DNA from: Sporosarcina sp.
GTDB taxonomy: Bacteria > Bacillota > Bacilli > Bacillales_A > Planococcaceae
Length of the DNA: 52,939 nucleotides
Assembly: GCF_029257255.1 (NCBI RefSeq)
Contig: NZ_JARICI010000077.1
Coordinates: 1 to 52,939 of the forward strand
Reading direction: 5' to 3'
The position numbers and the translations under genes are program-made. Under the pieces are notes generated by a model. It searched no databases. It worked only from the letters and a program-made list of their open reading frames with translations, and was not told the DNA's origin. Every line of letters starts with the position of its first letter. The stretch's first letter is position 1. Below, piece by piece: positions 24,729 to 33,622 of this stretch.

Positions 24729-24901
24729 TAAGGATAGAGGCGCAAAGACCATCAGTATACAATCCGAGGATGATGAGATCCGATGAAGGTTGTAGAAAGG
24801 GGAATTTGCCGAAGCTGAAGAGAGCTCATTTTCTCTAGGCTGGTTCTGGGCTGAACAAGTGCAGAATTGTCATATAGGCGACTATATGGAGGGCTATCTT
24901 A
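24729..24901 (+). ncRNA. Lysine riboswitch (L box) upstream of dapA
   Basis: The leader carries the conserved L-box blocks in order: GATAGAGGCGC (24733-), AGTA, a GAGGATGATGAGATC segment, GAAGG…GGGG-AATTTGCCGAAG, CTGGGCTGAA, and GTCATATAGGCGACTATATGGAGGGCTATC. P1 forms from AAGGATAG with CTATCTT. A terminator follows at 24926-24957. Lysine binding is expected to favour termination. Confidence 0.93.
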
Positions 24902-24925
24902 TGCAGAGGAATAATTCATTATTTC

Positions 24926-24957
24926 AAAGCAGCAGCGACCCTCGTTGCTGCTTTTTG
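24926..24957 (+). terminator. Riboswitch-controlled terminator upstream of dapA
   Basis: AAAGCAGCAGCGA pairs with TCGTTGCTGCTTT around CCC, followed by T residues. It lies directly after the lysine aptamer and is its probable expression platform. Confidence 0.88.
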
Positions 24958-25025
24958 CGTTCAATGATCTACTCGCCCTCCACCCGCTATGTTTTTTTAA
25001 TAAAAAGATAGGATGTGGAGAACAG

Positions 25026-25910
25026 ATGAATTTCGGACAGATTGTAACAGCTATGGTAACTCCTTTTGATGAAAGAGGAGAAATTGATTTCGCAGCCACG
25101 GAAAATTTAATCAATCACTTAATCGCTAATGGTTCTGACAGCCTGGTTATCTCAGGAACAACTGGAGAGTCCCCTACACTAACACTTGAAGAGAAAGTTG
25201 AATTATTCAAGTTCACGGTACAGATCACTGCAGGAAGAGTACCGGTCATTGCGGGTACAGGCACGAACGGAACGAAAGAATCTATTGAACTGACAAGGCA
25301 TGCGGAAAACGCAGGAGTCGACGGGATCATGCTCGTTACGCCTTACTATAATAAGCCATGTCAGGAAGGACTGTATCAGCATTTCAAAACAATTGCTGAA
25401 ACGACTGCATTGCCCGTCATGCTTTACAACATTCCCGGACGCAGTGCTGTGAATATGGAACCAGCAACGATTATCCGTCTGGCTAAAGTGCCAAATATCG
25501 TCACTGTAAAAGAAGCAAGTGGAAACTTAGAAGCGATGGCTACGATCATTGAGTCTACACCTGAGAATTTCACTTTATACAGCGGTGATGACGGGCTGAC
25601 ACTTCCTGTTCTTGCTATTGGTGGAGCGGGTGTCGTCTCCGTTTCTGCACACGTCATCGGCAATGAAATGCAGTCGATGATCCAGAATTTCAAGGCTGGT
25701 AATTTGCAAGAGGCCGCACGAGAACACCGTCGTCTGCTGCCAATCATAAAGGAAATGTTCGCTGCGCCCAACCCTTCACCTGTTAAAGCCGCTTTGAATT
25801 TAAAGGGAATTCAAGTGGGCAGTGTGCGTTTACCTATACTTCCTTTGCCAGAAGCTAATCTTCAGTCTTTGAAAAAAGTACTGGATCTGCGCCAAGCAAC
25901 TGCACTGTAA
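25026..25910 (+). CDS. dapA: 4-hydroxy-tetrahydrodipicolinate synthase DapA (294 aa)
   Basis: Condenses pyruvate with aspartate semialdehyde in lysine/diaminopimelate synthesis. The (beta/alpha)8 aldolase shows GTTGE (44-48), Tyr134 in VMLYNIPGR and the Schiff-base Lys162 in IVTVKEASGN. The ATG at 25026 has GGAG five bases upstream; an earlier in-frame start lies in the riboswitch terminator. The lysine riboswitch ahead strongly supports true DapA over other NAL/KDG aldolase relatives. It stands alone, without asd or dapB, so it is a separately regulated lysine gene. Confidence 0.93.
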   Translation: MNFGQIVTAMVTPFDERGEIDFAATENLINHLIANGSDSLVISGTTGESPTLTLEEKVELFKFTVQITAGRVPVIAGTGTNGTKESIELTRHAENAGVDGIMLVTPYYNKPCQEGLYQHFKTIAETTALPVMLYNIPGRSAVNMEPATIIRLAKVPNIVTVKEASGNLEAMATIIESTPENFTLYSGDDGLTLPVLAIGGAGVVSVSAHVIGNEMQSMIQNFKAGNLQEAAREHRRLLPIIKEMFAAPNPSPVKAALNLKGIQVGSVRLPILPLPEANLQSLKKVLDLRQATAL

Positions 25911-25916
25911 AACGAT

Positions 25917-25969
25917 AAAAGGGCACCTGATCTACAACGAATGATTCATTGTAGATCAGGTGCCCTTTT
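25917..25969. terminator. Long bidirectional terminator between dapA and bioY
   Basis: A 21-bp perfect stem, AAAAGGGCACCTGATCTACAA with its complement (25949-25969), around an 11-base loop. The A/T ends serve both converging genes. Confidence 0.92.
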
Positions 25970-25972
25970 GAT

Positions 25973-26524
25973 TCATGCGATCAACAATCGATTAGCCAAC
26001 AGGCGTCCACGGACTAGAATTCCAGCCCATGCTGCCAAGAAAGCCTTGATGAAACCGCCAATTAAGAACGGTACGAATCCCGCCATAAATGCGGCTGTCC
26101 AGGATAGTTCAGCCACGAATTTCAGCCAAACTGTTCCGAAGATCAGCGTAACGAACATGGCAATAATATTTGCAACCAGTGCTTGTGGCAAAGTAAAACT
26201 AGTACGCTCCATATAGTACCCCGTAATAAATGCCGCCGGAATAAATCCGATTAGGAAACCGCCAGTCGGGCCAAAGATAACACCCAATCCTGAAGACATA
26301 CCTGAAAATACAGGAATCCCTACAGCCCCCATCATCAAATACACGAGTACTGAAATCGTTCCATAGCGCGAACCAAGAATTGTTGCGGCTAACCCAACTG
26401 CCAGTGTTTGACCGGTAATCGGCACGAGTGGCAATGGGATGGTCAGCTGTGCCATGATCCCTATAATTGCTGCAAATAACGCAGATACAATCATCATTTT
26501 TAATCTCGAACTTGAATCAGTCAT
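25973..26524 (-). CDS. bioY: BioY biotin ECF transporter substrate-binding subunit (183 aa)
   Basis: Six-helix membrane S component that binds biotin. The BioY signature IPLPLVPITGQTLAVGL (29-45) is present, as is the GPTGGFLIGF motif around 85-94 and a helix-rich remainder. Length is typical. No bioMN ATPase or T component is adjacent, so it probably shares a housekeeping ECF module or works alone. An upstream BirA-type operator links it to biotin repression. Confidence 0.93.
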   Translation of the reverse strand: MTDSSSRLKMMIVSALFAAIIGIMAQLTIPLPLVPITGQTLAVGLAATILGSRYGTISVLVYLMMGAVGIPVFSGMSSGLGVIFGPTGGFLIGFIPAAFITGYYMERTSFTLPQALVANIIAMFVTLIFGTVWLKFVAELSWTAAFMAGFVPFLIGGFIKAFLAAWAGILVRGRLLANRLLIA

Positions 26525-26543
26525 CCCCTGTAATCCCCTTTTA

Positions 26544-26570
26544 GTAAACTATAATATATTATCAGTTAAC
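26544..26570 (-). promoter_or_regulatory. BirA-type biotin operator upstream of bioY
   Basis: On the minus strand GTTAAC and GTTTAC are separated by 15 AT-rich bases, the layout of Gram-positive BirA boxes. It starts 20 bases ahead of the bioY start codon and covers the probable promoter. Biotin-dependent repression is inferred. Confidence 0.7.
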
Positions 26571-26768
26571 GATTATTTTATAGCAGACTTGTTTTTGTGT
26601 CAACTATTTAAATATAACTTCTAACATATACTTTTTACTTTAGCGAGGCATGTGCTAATGACTGTGCAGAGCGGTCTTCATACTTGCCCCGATTCGACAA
26701 TCCGTTGCATAGCGCAGAATCACTGTTTACCATTAGTAAAACCTGAATTTCAAGTTTACAGGGGTTTG

Positions 26769-27878
26769 CTATTCTTCCACCTGAAATACAGCGATGTTCC
26801 CTACCACATCTTCCTTTCCCAAACTCGTTTTCACATAGGCTGTTTTAGAATCCGCGCTCCATCCCCCCGAATATGAAATCACGCCGTACTTATCTACGTT
26901 TTCCATAATCCGCGTGCTATTGACCAGTTTTCCGTCAACCAGTTCCGCCATATAGACATTGGATCGGTACTCGCCACCAACTTGCACGGGCGTATCATAC
27001 AGAATTTTGCTTTCATCAGGCGAAAGCTTGTAAGTACTGTTCCACTTACCTTCTTCATCTTCACCGCCTGCCAATAGCTTTCTCACATTTTTAGTTTGCT
27101 TATCCCAATAAAAAATCCCCAATTCACTATCGATCATACCTTGAAAAAGAAATGATCCATCTTGAAGTCTTGAAAAATCACTTATTTCTTTTCCTTCTCC
27201 TTGGAAACTAAATACATTTTCAATCGTACCGTCTTCCTGAAGTCGATAGATTCCATAACCATCTTTTTCACTGCTCGCAACAATATAATAGACATCATTT
27301 TCTTTTTCTATATAGTTCAGTACATAATCCTGAAATCTGCTCATCCCCCATGTCTGACTCTGGTTGATTTCAGGATCAAACCGGACAATCATCTCTTTTT
27401 TATAGTGGTAATAGAAAATGTCTTCATCTACAAATAAAATCTCATCCGGTCCAGCGTTTTCGAGCAACTTTTTGTCTCCATTTAGTAGATTATGGGCATA
27501 CACTTCTTGTGCTTTATTATCATAAGAAAGTGCCCATTTTCCATTTTCTGATACCATAAACGCTTCACGATCCGCCACTTTCTTTTCTGTCCCCTGCGAT
27601 AAATCCAACGAATAGAGCAGACCGTTTTCATTGTATGTGACCATGTCTTTGTTGATAGGCTGATCAAAGGGTGCATGAGAGATTCTTTTCACAACTTCAA
27701 CATCCGGCTGCCTTTCAACCTCCAGGCTTCCGTCAGCCAGCGCACTTTCTAATTTCACGTCGTCATTGATCACAACTGTCGTTCCTTGCGTTTTTGCTTC
27801 TCCCGGCATGGAACATCCTCCCGCCAGCAAACTCAATGCAGCAACCAACAGCAGTGCTTTACCTGTATTAGCATTCAT
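26769..27878 (-). CDS. Lipoprotein with probable beta-propeller fold (369 aa)
   Basis: A signal peptide with lipobox LLAGGC (Cys22) anchors it outside the membrane. The mature part consists of repeated short beta blocks ending in Trp/Tyr-Asp (LLYSLDLSQGTEK, FYYHYKKEMIVRFDPE, GIFYWDKQTKNVRKLL, GGWSADSKTAYVK). This looks like a WD40/TolB-like propeller. I do not assign an activity. It follows the histidine kinase gene by 58 bases on the same strand, with its own ribosome binding site (GGAGGAAG). It may be an accessory sensor or a target of the two-component system. Confidence 0.7.
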   Translation of the reverse strand: MNANTGKALLLVAALSLLAGGCSMPGEAKTQGTTVVINDDVKLESALADGSLEVERQPDVEVVKRISHAPFDQPINKDMVTYNENGLLYSLDLSQGTEKKVADREAFMVSENGKWALSYDNKAQEVYAHNLLNGDKKLLENAGPDEILFVDEDIFYYHYKKEMIVRFDPEINQSQTWGMSRFQDYVLNYIEKENDVYYIVASSEKDGYGIYRLQEDGTIENVFSFQGEGKEISDFSRLQDGSFLFQGMIDSELGIFYWDKQTKNVRKLLAGGEDEEGKWNSTYKLSPDESKILYDTPVQVGGEYRSNVYMAELVDGKLVNSTRIMENVDKYGVISYSGGWSADSKTAYVKTSLGKEDVVGNIAVFQVEE

Positions 27879-27936
27879 ATTTTCTTCCTCCTTTTTGTGT
27901 ATAACGCTAGCTTACACAAAGGATATTGCCATTCGT

Positions 27937-29409
27937 TCATGAGTTGTTGCCGACTTGTTGCCGATTAGGAAAAACGATAGAAACCTCAACATTCCCGTCC
28001 TGATCATCGAAAGAAATTGTACCGCCATGTCTTTCAGTCAGCTGTTTCGCAATGGTCAGTCCCAGCCCGCTGCTGCCAATTCCTTTAGTGTGAATAAACG
28101 GATCAAAGACCTGCTTTGCAATTCGTTCTGGAACCGGGGTACTTGTATTGCTTACCGTGACAGCAGATCCAGATAGTACAACACAAATCACCGAATCAGG
28201 AAGACCGTATTTGACTGCGTTATCCAAGACGTTAATGAAAATCTGCCTCAACTCATCCTGATTGCCGAAGACGATAAAATCCCCGCCTTCTATTTCAATA
28301 ATCATCTGCTCTTTTTTTGCTTCCATGCCCATGTCTTCACAAAGCGATGTAACCAGCGGCAAGATAGGTATGGGTGTCCGTTCTTTCAGCACAACATCTG
28401 TCTCACTTTTCGACAGTTCGATTAAGTCAATAACCATCCGATTCATTCGCTCACTCTCCAAACGGATTTTCTTTGTTGCTTTACGTAAAAATTCGGGGTC
28501 ATCAAAGTCCGGTTCCCCTATAATCTGCGCATAGCCCGAAATCGTCGCCAAAGGAGTTTTCAGTTCATGCGTGACGTTATTGAAAAATGTAGTCCGCGTC
28601 TTCCCGAGTAAGAGAACTTTATCTTTTTCCTCTTCCACCTTGTCGATATGCCGCTCGATATTTTGCTGCATTTCATTAAAATTTGTCGCAAGCACTGCCA
28701 GTTCGTCTTTTGAATTCACACGGACCTTCGCCTGATAATTGCCCTCCGCCACCTGCTTCGTCGCTTTAGTTAATCGAATCAACGGCTTCGTAATCTGCGT
28801 TGTGATGACGAATGAAATGAGGAATACCCCGACGAATAATGAAATGATCAGGAAGGTAAAACTTTTCAGCACGCTGTCATTCCGTTCAAAAAGATCCGTA
28901 TAATCAGCGGTAAAGCGAAGAACACCAATAAATTCATCTTGAATATACAAAGGGTAAGCAAAATAAATTAACGTTCCATTGTCTGTATCTTGCCGGGTAA
29001 AAGACGCTTGATTTGCGAAAGCTGCCTTCAATTCAGGATAATCCGCTTCCTGACTATTCGTTTGATATACCTGATTCTCTATAAGCAGCGGCTGATCAAC
29101 CGGAACCGTCTCATAGATGAAACTCCCATCTGGACCGTACAGCGCAACACTTTGTTTCTGTAACTTGCTTAATTCCTGAGCGAGTTTGCTGCCATACACT
29201 GAAAATAAATCTGTCTCTGCCGAATGAATCTGAGAAAACTGTTTACTGTATTCGCGCGTTGTATGCTGCAGCTTTGCCATATCACTCTCTATGAGCGCCT
29301 GGCTGTTCCCTTCCAATGAATCTTTCATGATCTGCTGTACAAAAAATGCCGCGAGAGTAAACAAGATAAAATAACCGATCAAGAACTTCTTTCGAATGGT
29401 CCATTTCAT
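27937..29409 (-). CDS. Sensor histidine kinase with HAMP domain (490 aa)
   Basis: Membrane sensor. TM1 covers residues 10-27. An extracellular domain of about 155 residues (PAS/Cache-like alpha-beta) follows, then TM2 at 183-205, HAMP at 205-257 and HisKA with the phospho-accepting His281 in NVTHELKTPLATISGY. The HATPase_c domain has the N box INVLDNAVKYG and G boxes (GIGSSGLGLTIAK). All catalytic parts look complete. It lies four bases after its partner response regulator. Its stimulus is unknown. The large extracellular domain suggests an envelope or small-molecule signal. Confidence 0.9.
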   Translation of the reverse strand: MKWTIRKKFLIGYFILFTLAAFFVQQIMKDSLEGNSQALIESDMAKLQHTTREYSKQFSQIHSAETDLFSVYGSKLAQELSKLQKQSVALYGPDGSFIYETVPVDQPLLIENQVYQTNSQEADYPELKAAFANQASFTRQDTDNGTLIYFAYPLYIQDEFIGVLRFTADYTDLFERNDSVLKSFTFLIISLFVGVFLISFVITTQITKPLIRLTKATKQVAEGNYQAKVRVNSKDELAVLATNFNEMQQNIERHIDKVEEEKDKVLLLGKTRTTFFNNVTHELKTPLATISGYAQIIGEPDFDDPEFLRKATKKIRLESERMNRMVIDLIELSKSETDVVLKERTPIPILPLVTSLCEDMGMEAKKEQMIIEIEGGDFIVFGNQDELRQIFINVLDNAVKYGLPDSVICVVLSGSAVTVSNTSTPVPERIAKQVFDPFIHTKGIGSSGLGLTIAKQLTERHGGTISFDDQDGNVEVSIVFPNRQQVGNNS

Positions 29410-29413
29410 TCGC

Positions 29414-30100
29414 TTACTCTCCCTTCATCTTATATCCGACACCAAAAACCGTTTCAATTACGGACGGGTAACGGGGATCATTCAGCTTTTTTCTCACACG
29501 TTGCACATGGACATCGACAGTCCGGATATCTCCGTCATACGCATAATCCCAAACGGTATCGAGGATTTCCTCCCGCGAAAACACCCGGTTTCTGTTCTGC
29601 GCAAATAACAGCAGCAATTCATATTCCTTCGGCTTCAGCATAACTGCCTGTCCGTCTTTCAAAACCGTATGAGAACGCGGTTCAATTCGTATATGATCAG
29701 TAATATTTATGTAAGAGGACAAGGATACTTTTTGCTGCCGGCGAAGAAGCACTTTGACACGGGCTATCACCTCGCGAACATCAAACGGCTTGGTCATATA
29801 ATCGTCTGCCCCAAGTTCCAGACCAATGATTTTATCCACCACATCATCTCGCGCAGTCAGCATGAGAATCGGCACATTACTCGTAACGGTAAGTCTTTTG
29901 CAAATATCAAATCCCGTCATGTCTGGCAGCATTAAATCCAATATGACCAGATCAGGCGCGATTCCGTCAAACAGCTGAAGTCCCTGCTGACCTGTCGCTG
30001 CACCGTGCACACGAAAGCCTTCTTTTCGCAGCGCATAAGCAAGAATATCCAATATGGATTCTTCATCCTCAATGATCAGTATCGTTCGATCAATCTCCAT
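29414..30100 (-). CDS. OmpR-family response regulator (228 aa)
   Basis: The receiver domain has the acidic pair EDE at 11-13, the phosphorylation site Asp55 in LVILDLMLPD, and Lys of MTKPFD. A C-terminal winged HTH binds DNA (LKPKEYELLLLFAQN, RTVDVHVQRVRKKL). The ATG at 30100 has AAGGAG nine bases upstream; a nine-codon extension precedes that site. It heads an operon with the kinase (four-base gap) and probably the propeller lipoprotein. Confidence 0.93.
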   Translation of the reverse strand: MEIDRTILIIEDEESILDILAYALRKEGFRVHGAATGQQGLQLFDGIAPDLVILDLMLPDMTGFDICKRLTVTSNVPILMLTARDDVVDKIIGLELGADDYMTKPFDVREVIARVKVLLRRQQKVSLSSYINITDHIRIEPRSHTVLKDGQAVMLKPKEYELLLLFAQNRNRVFSREEILDTVWDYAYDGDIRTVDVHVQRVRKKLNDPRYPSVIETVFGVGYKMKGE

Positions 30101-30189
30101 TGTTTCAATCTCCTTTTTACAAACCACACGTTTCCTTTAGTTTACTAGAAAGTTGTTGCCAAGATGTTGCTGTACAGACGAAATCACAA

Positions 30190-30238
30190 CAAAAAAGCCT
30201 GATCCGCAATGAAAGCCAAATGGCTTGCAGATCAAGCT
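30190..30238 (-). terminator. Terminator of the lipoprotein/zinc-ribbon operon
   Basis: On the minus strand AGCTTGATCTGCAA pairs with TTGCGGATCAGGCT (14 bp, two G-U), with a small inner GCC/GGC helix, followed by six T. Confidence 0.88.
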
Positions 30239-30258
30239 ACTTATATTCAGGATTTCCC

Positions 30259-30642
30259 TTACTTCACATACAATGCAGCCAGCCGCTGCTGTTCATCAAA
30301 CGTTATTTCATAGACACGCTGATCTTTCGTATATTCAGCTGGAAGTATTGTCACATAATAGCTTTCCCGCTTACTGACAGATCCATCTCCAAATTTTGAA
30401 AATTCGCCTGATTCCTTTAAAGCTTCGACCGTCTGCTGCAGCTGCTCCACTGTCAGCGCATCTTTCATTGTTTCATCAAACATAGCCCGCAGTTCATCAA
30501 AGTTTTGTTCATTTAATAACGTCACGGCTTCTTTCGCCTTCGTAATATAAGCTTCTGCAGTGGATTCATCTACTTTGTTTTTACCGCAGCCGGCCAGCAG
30601 TAAAATGGTTACCGCCGTGAGTACCGCTAATTTCTTTATCAT
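30259..30642 (-). CDS. DUF3887-like lipoprotein (127 aa)
   Basis: Signal peptide with lipobox LLAGC (Cys19). The mature domain of about 105 residues (NFDELRAMFDETMKDALTVEQLQQTVEAL) matches the pattern of DUF3887, an NTF2-like fold found in secreted Bacillus proteins, often next to hydrolases. No enzyme activity is apparent. It follows the zinc-ribbon gene by 18 bases and ends at a strong terminator, so the two form an operon. Confidence 0.75.
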   Translation of the reverse strand: MIKKLAVLTAVTILLLAGCGKNKVDESTAEAYITKAKEAVTLLNEQNFDELRAMFDETMKDALTVEQLQQTVEALKESGEFSKFGDGSVSKRESYYVTILPAEYTKDQRVYEITFDEQQRLAALYVK

Positions 30643-30660
30643 GCTGTATCCTCTCTCCTG

Positions 30661-31224
30661 TCATCCAAATTCTCTCATAGTGATATTGCTGAGCAGTTCA
30701 CAAAACAACAGCCACGAAGTTGGATACGCATTACTGCCATATTTTTTTATCGTACGACCTTCACGAATCACTTCAATACTCCACTGCGTACCGTCAAGAA
30801 TATACGGTTCAATATAGGAAGATTTCCAGTTCAGAAAATCGATCAGCTTTAATTGACTGATGAAATGTTTTGCTTCTCTATCTTCTATTGTGCGTATAAA
30901 TTTTTCTTCCATGTACCCTGTTTTCTCCCACAACACTTCTCGTCCTGCCAGATCTATCTCTGCACGATATGAATGGATCATATAGCCACCGACCTCAGCA
31001 TGAATTCCTTTAATCTTTCTATATGCTGCGTCTATTGCCTGCTCTTTCGTCCATTCATTTTCGCAAGTGTCACAATAATATTCTTTATCATCAGGCGAGA
31101 CCATACAGCCGCCAAGCTTTACTTTCTTGTCATACGAACCGAGATACTCTGCAGGTTCTCCGTATAAAATAGGCATCGTATCTGTCGAATTGCACTTCGG
31201 ACATCTCCTATAGGAAATCGCCAT
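30661..31224 (-). CDS. Protein with two zinc-knuckle motifs, unknown function (187 aa)
   Basis: Cysteine pairs at CPKC (8-11) and CDTC (51-54) should bind one zinc ion as a zinc ribbon. The intervening and following region (DDKEYYCDTCENEWTKEQAID) is like other small zinc-ribbon proteins. The C-terminal half is mixed alpha-beta with many aromatics. No known enzyme motif is seen. It is the first gene of a two-gene operon. A nucleic-acid or protein-binding role is possible but not supported. Confidence 0.65.
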   Translation of the reverse strand: MAISYRRCPKCNSTDTMPILYGEPAEYLGSYDKKVKLGGCMVSPDDKEYYCDTCENEWTKEQAIDAAYRKIKGIHAEVGGYMIHSYRAEIDLAGREVLWEKTGYMEEKFIRTIEDREAKHFISQLKLIDFLNWKSSYIEPYILDGTQWSIEVIREGRTIKKYGSNAYPTSWLLFCELLSNITMREFG

Positions 31225-31435
31225 GGGTTTCTTCCTCTTTTCGAACTTCTCTATTCATACTGTTTTTTCCATAATAGCACATCATTCGAGAGATTTTTAT
31301 GAATATCATTTAAGTTTTCGTTAGATAGACAGTACCATTCTCCGTATAATGAACAACAATTATATAACTTGAGCAGTGGAATGGATCTTTCAAGGAAGTG
31401 GAGGCTGGAATTATGGATAACACTTTACTAAAAAG

Positions 31436-31468
31436 AAAACACCCGAACCATTATAGGTCAGGTGTTTT
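31436..31468. terminator. Terminator of the methyltransferase gene
   Basis: AAAACACCCGAACC pairs with GGTCAGGTGTTTT with one mismatch, and T-rich sequence follows on the minus strand. Confidence 0.8.
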
Positions 31469-31471
31469 CCG

Positions 31472-32242
31472 TTACTTTACAGCTTCAAATGTATAGGTTT
31501 GCTTGTGATTTGACGGTGGTGTACCATGTTGGAAATCTGCCGAAATAATAATTTCTGTAAACCCGATACTTTGAAGAATAAGTTTGAATTCCTCTACTCC
31601 ATACCAGCGTATAGAAAAATGCTGTAATTCAGTTTGAATCAATTTACCTTCGCGCCACTTTTCATATTTCAAATGGGAAACTTTACGTTGATTGAACAGA
31701 TCAGCTTCAATTAACTTTTCCTCCAAAGTGATAGTATCTCCATTTGGCAATGAAAAGGCAGAAGTACCTGAAAACGTTCCAACATCTTCAAATTTAGGTT
31801 CGGGTAGAAATAAGTCCAGCATCAGCTTTCCTCCCGGCAGAAGATGCTTATACAAATTCTTTAGCACTTCCATTGCATCCTCACGATTTTCAATTAATTG
31901 GAACGATCCTGCCGGAATGATAATTGCGCCATATTCATTAGGCAATGAAAGATTCAACAAATCAGCTTCATATAAAGTGGGTTCTAACTCCCGCTCTTCA
32001 CATCTCTTTCGACAAAGATCCAGCATATCCTGAGAATAATCTGCTCCCTCGATACGAAGACCTGCTTCAAGAAGCGGAATCATCACTCGTCCTGATCCAA
32101 CCATCGCTTCTAGAATACGTCCTTTGCAATCAGCAAGCCTCTCCTTGTAATAGGTGATTTCATTACCAAAAGAGTGGCCAACAGGTTTCGTTACATCGTA
32201 AACTTCCGTACACAGTTCTCCATAATAACTAAAAGACATCAT
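31472..32242 (-). CDS. Class I SAM-dependent methyltransferase (256 aa)
   Basis: Rossmann methyltransferase. Motif I ILEAMVGSGRVMIPLLE (residues about 43-59), the acidic end of strand 2 (IEGADYSQDML), motif IV IIIPAGSFQLI and post-motif LLPGGKLMLDLFLPEP agree with small-molecule methyltransferases of the YqeM/UbiE type. The glycine motif is E-A-M-V-G-S-G, a usual variant. GGAGG lies six bases before the first ATG. It is monocistronic. The substrate is not predictable. Confidence 0.82.
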   Translation of the reverse strand: MMSFSYYGELCTEVYDVTKPVGHSFGNEITYYKERLADCKGRILEAMVGSGRVMIPLLEAGLRIEGADYSQDMLDLCRKRCEERELEPTLYEADLLNLSLPNEYGAIIIPAGSFQLIENREDAMEVLKNLYKHLLPGGKLMLDLFLPEPKFEDVGTFSGTSAFSLPNGDTITLEEKLIEADLFNQRKVSHLKYEKWREGKLIQTELQHFSIRWYGVEEFKLILQSIGFTEIIISADFQHGTPPSNHKQTYTFEAVK

Positions 32243-32463
32243 CCATAACCTCCGTAATTTAATTTTGCAAGTAGAGGTTGTCAGACAGAGTTATTTACCC
32301 TTTCTTCACCTCTGTATTTTGTAAGGTACTACATGCCATATCCATTATCATCATGATCACTCGCTTTCTGAATTCATAGAGTAATTCTATCATAAATCCC
32401 TGCGGAATCTTGACTACTAACAATGACCTTTCGAATGAAAGTACTACTATCCGTTGAAAGCAT

Positions 32464-32503
32464 AAAAAAACCCTCTTGCATCAAGTTCAGATGAAAGAGG
32501 GTT
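32464..32503 (-). terminator. Terminator of the 3-hydroxyacyl-CoA dehydrogenase gene
   Basis: On the minus strand AACCCTCTT-T-CATC pairs with GATG-C-AAGAGGGTT, followed by a T-run. Confidence 0.88.
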
Positions 32504-32529
32504 ACTCATTTTTTTCAGATCAGTACATG

Positions 32530-33426
32530 TTACTTCAAGAAATCTTTTTCCATGAAAGCAGGGTTTGGGTATTTATAGAAACCTTCTCCTGTTTCACGTC
32601 CAAGCTTGCCTTTGTCGATATACTCCGTCTTCAACAGCTCGACAAGCTGCTTGAACTCGTCCTTACCAGTCGCTTCCGCTTTTGCACGAACGATATTGTA
32701 GGCAGTTGTAATGCCCACAACGTCTAGAATCGCAAATGGTCCCATCGGTGCGCCTGTCGCAATCATCCACGTTTTATCGATTGTATGGACATCAGATACT
32801 TCTTTAACAAGCAATAACTCTGCTGCATCCAAAAATGGGACGAGCAAGGAATTCAAAATGTAGCCAGGCTGCTCTTTTTGAAGTGGCAGTGCGACCATTC
32901 CGATTGCCTTTGCAAATTCCATCACTCTGTCAAAGTTCACCTGCTCAGTTCCAGCGTGCTTCATTACTTCCGCTGTATTGTTCTTCCAGATTTCATTGGC
33001 AAAATGCAGTGCCAGGAACTTTCCGGGACGTCCAGTCGCCTCTGCGAATTGACTTGGCAACAGTGTAGAGGAATTCGTCACAAATACCGTTTTTTCAGGA
33101 GCAACTTTGCCAAGCTCCTCGTAAAACGGTGTCTTGATTTTGGGTACTTCAGGAATTGCTTCGATCACCAAGTCTGCATCCTTTACTGCTTCGCTAAGAT
33201 CGCTGTTAAATGATAACCGTTTAAAACCTTCCTCGAATGCTTCATCTGTAATGCCCAAATCAGCTTTATAATAGGGCTTTAAATTAGTAATTCGCTCTTT
33301 CGCTTTAGCTAGTGCCTCGTCATTAATATCGTATAGATTTACATTAAATCCTTTGTACGCTGTCTGAAATGCGATTTGACTTCCCAGTACTCCGCCGCCT
33401 GCAACTGTAATGTTTTTAAAATCCAT
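32530..33426 (-). CDS. 3-hydroxyacyl-CoA dehydrogenase (298 aa)
   Basis: NAD-dependent oxidation of L-3-hydroxyacyl-CoA to 3-oxoacyl-CoA. The N-terminal Rossmann motif AGGGVLGSQIA (9-19), Ser-Ser of TNSSTLLPS and a C-terminal helical domain (GAPMGPFAILDVVG) are intact. The catalytic His lies in LALHFANEIW, where most relatives have HFFNP. This Ala-Asn-Glu variant is unusual and may mark a different substrate. It is a single gene, not in a beta-oxidation operon. Length of about 298 fits the short, single-domain form. Confidence 0.88.
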   Translation of the reverse strand: MDFKNITVAGGGVLGSQIAFQTAYKGFNVNLYDINDEALAKAKERITNLKPYYKADLGITDEAFEEGFKRLSFNSDLSEAVKDADLVIEAIPEVPKIKTPFYEELGKVAPEKTVFVTNSSTLLPSQFAEATGRPGKFLALHFANEIWKNNTAEVMKHAGTEQVNFDRVMEFAKAIGMVALPLQKEQPGYILNSLLVPFLDAAELLLVKEVSDVHTIDKTWMIATGAPMGPFAILDVVGITTAYNIVRAKAEATGKDEFKQLVELLKTEYIDKGKLGRETGEGFYKYPNPAFMEKDFLK

Positions 33427-33622
33427 GGTGCCATCTCCTTTATAATGCAGATCTTATTTTATCTATTCTGTTCTATTGTATACGCAATTTTATTATATTA
33501 ATATCATTTCGCTCTGATATTCTGAAGATCAATGAAAATAACGCCTTGTATTTTTCACAAAGACACTATTCGCTGAGTTTATTTTCATATTGCTATATAC
33601 TGCACAAGAGGAAGTGATCTAT

